Below are positions 5,018-9,687 of a stretch of 9,687 nucleotides of DNA, piece by piece. Both the position numbers and the translations under genes were made by a program. The notes beneath the pieces are model-generated. The model made no database searches. It had not been told where the DNA came from and saw nothing but the letters and a program-made list of their open reading frames with translations. The DNA lies in NCBI GenBank assembly GCA_036381125.1, contig DASVDK010000014.1:1-9687 (forward strand), read 5' to 3'. The number at the start of each line of letters is the position of its first letter. The first letter of the stretch is position 1. This DNA is from DASVDK01 sp036381125 [NCBI: Thermodesulfobacteriota bacterium] (lineage in GTDB: Bacteria > DASVDK01).

Positions 5018-7137
5018 CGCGGGATCTCGTACACGTGCCGCTCGTAGGGCGCGTACGAGTCGGTGAACGAGCCGTCCTGGTCGGCCGTGACCACGCGGTC
5101 CTCGAAGAGGACCCGGATCCGATCGCCGGCGCGGACCGAGGAGACGCGAAGCCGCGCCGTGAGCGGCTGCCTCCACTCGTTCACCGTGAGGAGCACCTTG
5201 CGCGAGGCCGACTGCCGGTACGCGGTCGCGACGCCGTCGGTGTCGCTCGTGCCGTCCCCCTCCTTGCGGTACTTCTCCGGGTACATCGTGTCGCCCACCT
5301 TCGCGGTGGCGACGGTCCGCCCGAGTTCCACGGCCGAGCCGTGGATCACGTCGGCCAGCGCCCGGATCTCGTCGGTGAGCGGCTTGAACGACCGGTAGTA
5401 GTCGGCGGCCTGCGGGTCGTTCATCCCGGCCGGCGATCCCCAGAACCAGATGCCCCGCCCCCCGTGGACCAGGTTCATGTACAGCGCGGGTCGGTGGTAG
5501 TCGACGCCGAGCCACTTGTCCGGGGTGGTCCGCCCCTCGTAGGCGCGGGTGAGCGCCACGATGTTGAAGAACGCCCGGGTGCCGGCCTGCCGCCGCATCG
5601 ACTCGGCGAAGAGGGCGATCGTCTGGAGCTTGTCGTAGGTCGGGTAGGTGTCGCTCATCTGGAAGTCGGCCAGCTCGAACCCGGCCCGGTGCATGAGCGG
5701 CTTCCAGCCCATCGTCGCCACCGCCGTCGGCACCCCGGGCGCCACGCGGTTGGCGATGGCGCGAAGCTCGAGGACCTGCTCCTCGAGGCTCCCCCAGTAC
5801 TGGTCCTCGTGGTCCCACTCGTCCTTGAGGTAGACGAAGGGGACGTGCGGGTTCGACTTGACGAGGTTCGTCATGGCCCGCTCGAAGACCTTCGTGACCC
5901 CTCGCCAGGTGCCGTCGTAGAGCTCCTGGTAGCCGGGACCGCCGTAGGTCATCGTCTTGCCCATCATCTTGACGAACGCCTGCCACGTGTCCTGGAACGC
6001 GATGGGCGACGTGAAGAGCCCCTCGCGCACCGAGGTCTCCATGAGCGTCGTGATGCCCATCTGCTCCTGCGGCCGGCCCGCGCCGTCGACCCAGGTCCAG
6101 TGCCCCTCCGCCCACCAGCGCCGGCCGTTGCCCTCGGCGTAGCCGACGGCGATGTTCGTGTTGGCGCCCATCAGGTTGGCCGCCTTGTACTGGTTCGCGT
6201 CGTTGACGGCCGAGGGCATGTTCACGATGATCGGCACGTACGGCCGCCCCTGCCGGTCGTAGAGCTTCCCGTCGGCCATGACGGGGGTCGTCGCCGGCCA
6301 GAAGCCGGCCACCGGCGCGCGGCTCGGGATCGGCCCCTGGGCCGCGATGATGCGGTGGACGAGCATCGACCCGTAGAACTCGTTCCCCCCGTAGGTGCCG
6401 CCGCCGATGCGGATCCGGTAGCGGCCGTCCCCCTCGCGCGGAGCGTTTCCCGGGATCGCCAGCACGACGCGCTTCCAGCGGTGGTCGCGCTTCGCCTCGA
6501 GTTCCCCGAGCGAGACCGGGCCGATCTTCACGCTCGGGCCGTTCCCCTTGGGCCGGTAGGGGTCGAGCTTCGGCGAGAAGAGGTTGTCCTTGTACTCGAA
6601 GGCGACGTGCGTGCTCGTGCCCGGGACGTAGACGTCGGCCGGGTAGGTCGGCACGATGGCGCGCCAACGCACGAAGCCGCTGCCGCCGTCGGGCAGCTCG
6701 TCGGCGGAGGCGTACGGCCAGAAGCCCTCGGGATCGCCCGGCCGCTCGTAGCCGGCCGGCCCGTTCCACGCGTACGCCCCGTCCTGGTCGCCGGAGACGA
6801 TCTGGATCGGCCCGCTTCCCTTGTCGTTCGCGTCGCCGAGCGTGCGCGAGACGGCCTGGCTGCCGAGAGCGGCGTCGGGCCAGCCGAGCGGCCCGCCGAT
6901 GGGGCCGCCGTCGCCGGGGTCGCCGGTGCCCGGCTCGCTGCCGGGATCACCGGTCCCCGGCTCGTTTCCTGGATCACCGGTGCCCGGGTTGCCCCCGGGG
7001 TCCGTGCCGTTGCCCGCGTCCTGACCCGGCCCGGCTCCCCCCGAAAGCTGGTCGGGCGTGACGGCGGCGCCGCACGCCGTCGCGAAGAGCCACAACGCCG
7101 CCACAGCGGCCGCTCCGAGCCGTCGTCGTCCCTGCAT
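5014..7137 (-). CDS. large lipoprotein with glycoside-hydrolase-like barrel
   Basis: A 707-residue protein starting at ATG 7137, with AGGGAGGGG 4 nt upstream (7150-7142), the clearest ribosome site in the window. Residues 1-21 form a signal peptide (basic RRR, hydrophobic core) ending FATA-C22, a plausible though not ideal lipobox (Ala at -3), so it is probably lipid-anchored in the periplasm or outer membrane. Residues about 36-82 are a Gly/Pro/Asp low-complexity linker with a GTGDPGxEP repeat. About 85-265 is beta-rich and Trp/Tyr-rich, probably a carbohydrate-binding-like sandwich. About 285-600 looks like a TIM barrel: RPYVPIIVNM (298-307), FVYLKDEW (434-441), DFQMSDTYPTYD (491-502), RAFFNIVALTRAYEG (521-535), GGRGIWFWGSP (559-569). 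DE(W) at 439-441 resembles the acid/base 'DEP' site of several uncharacterised glycosidase families, and E534 is a candidate second acid. About 605-705 is a C-terminal beta domain. The exact family and substrate are unknown. First gene of its block, with likely promoter elements upstream; its stop overlaps the PDZ gene's start. Confidence 0.8.
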   Translation of the reverse strand: MQGRRRLGAAAVAALWLFATACGAAVTPDQLSGGAGPGQDAGNGTDPGGNPGTGDPGNEPGTGDPGSEPGTGDPGDGGPIGGPLGWPDAALGSQAVSRTLGDANDKGSGPIQIVSGDQDGAYAWNGPAGYERPGDPEGFWPYASADELPDGGSGFVRWRAIVPTYPADVYVPGTSTHVAFEYKDNLFSPKLDPYRPKGNGPSVKIGPVSLGELEAKRDHRWKRVVLAIPGNAPREGDGRYRIRIGGGTYGGNEFYGSMLVHRIIAAQGPIPSRAPVAGFWPATTPVMADGKLYDRQGRPYVPIIVNMPSAVNDANQYKAANLMGANTNIAVGYAEGNGRRWWAEGHWTWVDGAGRPQEQMGITTLMETSVREGLFTSPIAFQDTWQAFVKMMGKTMTYGGPGYQELYDGTWRGVTKVFERAMTNLVKSNPHVPFVYLKDEWDHEDQYWGSLEEQVLELRAIANRVAPGVPTAVATMGWKPLMHRAGFELADFQMSDTYPTYDKLQTIALFAESMRRQAGTRAFFNIVALTRAYEGRTTPDKWLGVDYHRPALYMNLVHGGRGIWFWGSPAGMNDPQAADYYRSFKPLTDEIRALADVIHGSAVELGRTVATAKVGDTMYPEKYRKEGDGTSDTDGVATAYRQSASRKVLLTVNEWRQPLTARLRVSSVRAGDRIRVLFEDRVVTADQDGSFTDSYAPYERHVYEIPR
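6914..6994 (-). repeat. 27-bp in-frame tandem repeat encoding the lipoprotein linker
   Basis: Three adjacent 27-bp units (6914-6940, 6941-6967, 6968-6994) with about 20-22 of 27 bases identical between neighbours, and a more degenerate fourth to about 7021. They encode the 9-residue unit GTGDPG-(N/S)EP around residues 48-75, just after the lipidated cysteine. The multiple-of-three length keeps the frame, so copy number could vary without breaking the gene. A flexible Gly/Pro/Asp spacer of this kind typically holds an extracytoplasmic domain away from the membrane surface. Confidence 0.85.
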
Positions 7138-7197
7138 GTGACCCCTCCCTCGCCGGTCGGCAAAGCTACGTCCAGGTTGGCAACCGAGCGGGGCGCA

Positions 7198-7215
7198 AAG
7201 CAGGCGCTATGCCTC
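7198..7215 (-). promoter_or_regulatory. candidate sigma-54 (-24/-12) promoter of the lipoprotein operon
   Basis: On the minus strand the sequence GAGGCATAGCGCCTGCTT has the diagnostic GG (7213-7212) and GC (7201-7200) separated by exactly 10 nt, with GGCA at the -24 side and TGCT at the -12 side. The preferred T before GG and the first T of TTGC are missing, so the match is partial. Transcription would start near 7188, giving a leader of about 50 nt that includes the strong ribosome site. It lies in the only sizeable gap of the minus-strand run, just downstream of a sigma-54 activator gene. A second GG-N10-GC match (TGG at 7174-7172, TTTGC at 7164-7160) would start transcription inside the ribosome site and is less likely. 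Confidence 0.35.
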
Positions 7216-7320
7216 TCGCGGCGCCGCGTGAGCGCCCGCACGAGCGTCGGGGCTAACGGCGCGGGGTCAGGACGGTGGGGATGCCGTGGTTACGGGAGGA
7301 TACCGGGACGGGCGGTGACA

Positions 7321-7344
7321 GATCCGTGACGGCGTGAACGGATC
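7321..7344. promoter_or_regulatory. inverted repeat, candidate activator (UAS) site
   Basis: Perfect 7-bp arms GATCCGT (7321-7327) and ACGGATC (7338-7344) flank a 10-bp centre. The repeat sits 4 bp past the response regulator's stop codon and about 135-155 bp upstream of the start point predicted from the -24/-12 candidate, the usual distance for an NtrC-type enhancer site. No T-tract follows the repeat in the direction of the upstream gene, so a terminator role for that gene is less convincing, though not excluded. The remaining sequence of the 7138-7348 gap shows only GC-rich DNA and a 12-bp CGCG-type palindrome (7217-7228). Confidence 0.35.
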
Positions 7345-7348
7345 CGCA

Positions 7349-8799
<1,451 letters not shown>

Positions 8800-8803
<4 letters not shown>

Positions 8804-9687
8804 GAAGCCAGCCTCCGCCGCGGATCGGGGTAGGCGCGGCCGGCGGCGCCTCGCGCGGCCGGCAGGACGATGCGGAAGGTGGCGCCGCGGCCCGGCTCGC
8901 TCGAGACCTCGATGCCGCCGCGGTGGCACGTGACGATCTTCTGCACGGTGGCGAGCCCGACGCCGGAGCCCTCGGGCTTCGTCGTGAAGAACGGATAGAA
9001 GATGGAGTCCATGATGTCCGGCGCGATGCCGGGGCCGGTGTCGCCGACGGTGATCGTCACGCCCGGCCCCGGCGAGGAGCCGGTCGCGAGGGTCAGGGTG
9101 CCGCCGCGGTCGCGCATCGCCTCGATCGCGTTCGTCAGGAGGTTGCAGACCGCCTCGCGCAGCCGGTTCGCGTCGCCGGTAACCGGCGGCAGCGCCTCGG
9201 CCAGGTCGAGCCGCACCTCGATCGGCGCGGCGGCCTCGGCGAGCGCCGCCTCGGCCAGCGCCAGCGCCTCGCGCACGGTGTCGTTCACCGAGACCTCGCC
9301 GAGGTCGAGGGCGAGGGGGCGGAGGTACGTGAGGCAGCGGTTGACGGTCTCCTCGAGCTTGCGCACCTCGGTGATGATGGCGTCGATCAGGTCCGCCTCC
9401 TGGGGCGAGGCCTCGATGCGGCGCCTGAGCATGGTGGCCGACAGCCGGATGCCGGCCAGCGGGTTGCGCATCTCGTGGGCGATCGTGGCGGCCATGGCGC
9501 CGACGGCCGCCAGGCGCTCGCGGGCGAGCGTCGTCTCGACGCCCGTCTCGATCTGCGAGAGCGCCCTGAGGAGGACGAGGGCGCCGAGCAGGCGCCCCTG
9601 GTCGTCGCGGGCGGCGTGGACGGTGAAGCCGACCGCCCGCTCCCGTCCCCCCACCACCACCGCTGCCTCGGCCTTGTCGGCCGTCGA
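8800..9687 (-). CDS. NtrB-type PAS sensor histidine kinase, 5'-truncated by window edge
   Basis: 295 residues are visible; the frame stays open to the right edge, so the N-terminal sensing part is missing. Visible residues about 1-45 (VGGRERAVGFTVHAARDDQGRLLGALVLLRALS) look like the last strands of a PAS domain. HisKA follows with the phosphoacceptor H71 in TIAHEMRNPLAGIRLSA. HATPase_c has the N box CNLLTNAIEAM (181-191), G1 DTGPGIAP (216-223), an F box YPFFTTKP (231-238) and G2 GSGVGLATVQ (240-249). The HEMRNPL and FFTTK forms are typical of NtrB/AtoS-like kinases that pair with NtrC-type regulators. No membrane segment is in the visible part. It should autophosphorylate on H71 and pass phosphate to D52 of the regulator whose start codon overlaps this gene's stop. 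The signal sensed cannot be deduced here. The segment ends ...DPRRRLAS. Confidence 0.95.

Noticed and set aside
3254-5047. Plus-strand open frame of almost 600 codons
   Set aside because: It spans the antisense of two genes in different frames and their junction, with no recognisable motif; an artefact of codon bias.
7160-7174. Second sigma-54-like match (TGG-N10-TTGC arrangement) nearer the lipoprotein start
   Set aside because: It would start transcription at about 7148, inside the ribosome binding site, leaving an unlikely 11-nt leader; the upstream candidate is better placed.
7217-7228. 12-bp perfect palindrome CGCGGCGCCGCG
   Set aside because: Made only of G and C in very GC-rich DNA, so chance is a sufficient explanation; no loop or T-tract to make it a terminator.
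5035-7329. Plus-strand open frame of over 760 codons opposite the lipoprotein
   Set aside because: The minus strand has a lipobox, a strong ribosome site and conserved aromatic motifs; the plus-strand translation is Arg/Val/Gly/His-rich and featureless.

Overview
This is a GC-rich window (roughly 70% G+C, codon third positions mostly G/C). All but one of the well-supported genes lie on the minus strand and are tightly packed, and GTG is a frequent start codon. A diderm (Gram-negative-type) bacterium is suggested by a lipoprotein signal, a GspC-like periplasmic domain, an NtrB/NtrC-type sigma-54 signalling pair, and a small secreted protein ending in an amphipathic strand plus Phe. Sequence style fits environmental high-GC lineages such as Myxococcota/Desulfobacterota-like, Acidobacteriota or Methylomirabilota/Rokubacteria, but nothing here fixes the phylum.

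Layout, in the direction of minus-strand transcription (right to left). 9687-8800: C-terminal part of a PAS-containing sensor histidine kinase, cut by the window edge. 8803-7349: NtrC-family response regulator (receiver, AAA+ with GAFTGA, Fis-type HTH). 7348-7138: the only real gap in the minus-strand run, with a sigma-54-like -24/-12 candidate and a 7-bp inverted repeat about 130 bp upstream of the predicted start. 7137-5014: large lipoprotein with a repeat linker, a beta-sandwich and a glycoside-hydrolase-like barrel. 5017-4385: small exported protein with a GspC-like HR region and a PDZ domain. 4336-3173, 3176-2058 and 2061-763: three GT4-type glycosyltransferases. Four junctions are 4-bp ATGA/GTGA start-stop overlaps, so each block is almost certainly polycistronic. 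The last glycosyltransferase converges on a plus-strand gene (about 91-750) for a small secreted, possibly outer-membrane-associated protein of unknown function. Stop codons are 12 bp apart, with a hairpin at the junction. A perfect 24-bp motif repeated in tandem (779-827) sits in the end of the glycosyltransferase and supplies its last ~17-20 codons.

Working model (inference): a two-component system activates a sigma-54-dependent operon that builds and processes an exported polysaccharide. Cytoplasmic glycosyltransferases assemble the glycan. The lipoprotein hydrolase-like enzyme trims or binds it outside the cytoplasm. The HR-PDZ protein is a periplasmic scaffold or clamp for an export or processing complex. 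No polymerase, flippase, exosortase or other secretion gene is visible in the window, so the locus probably extends beyond it. No tRNA, rRNA, CRISPR array or recognisable transposase gene was seen.
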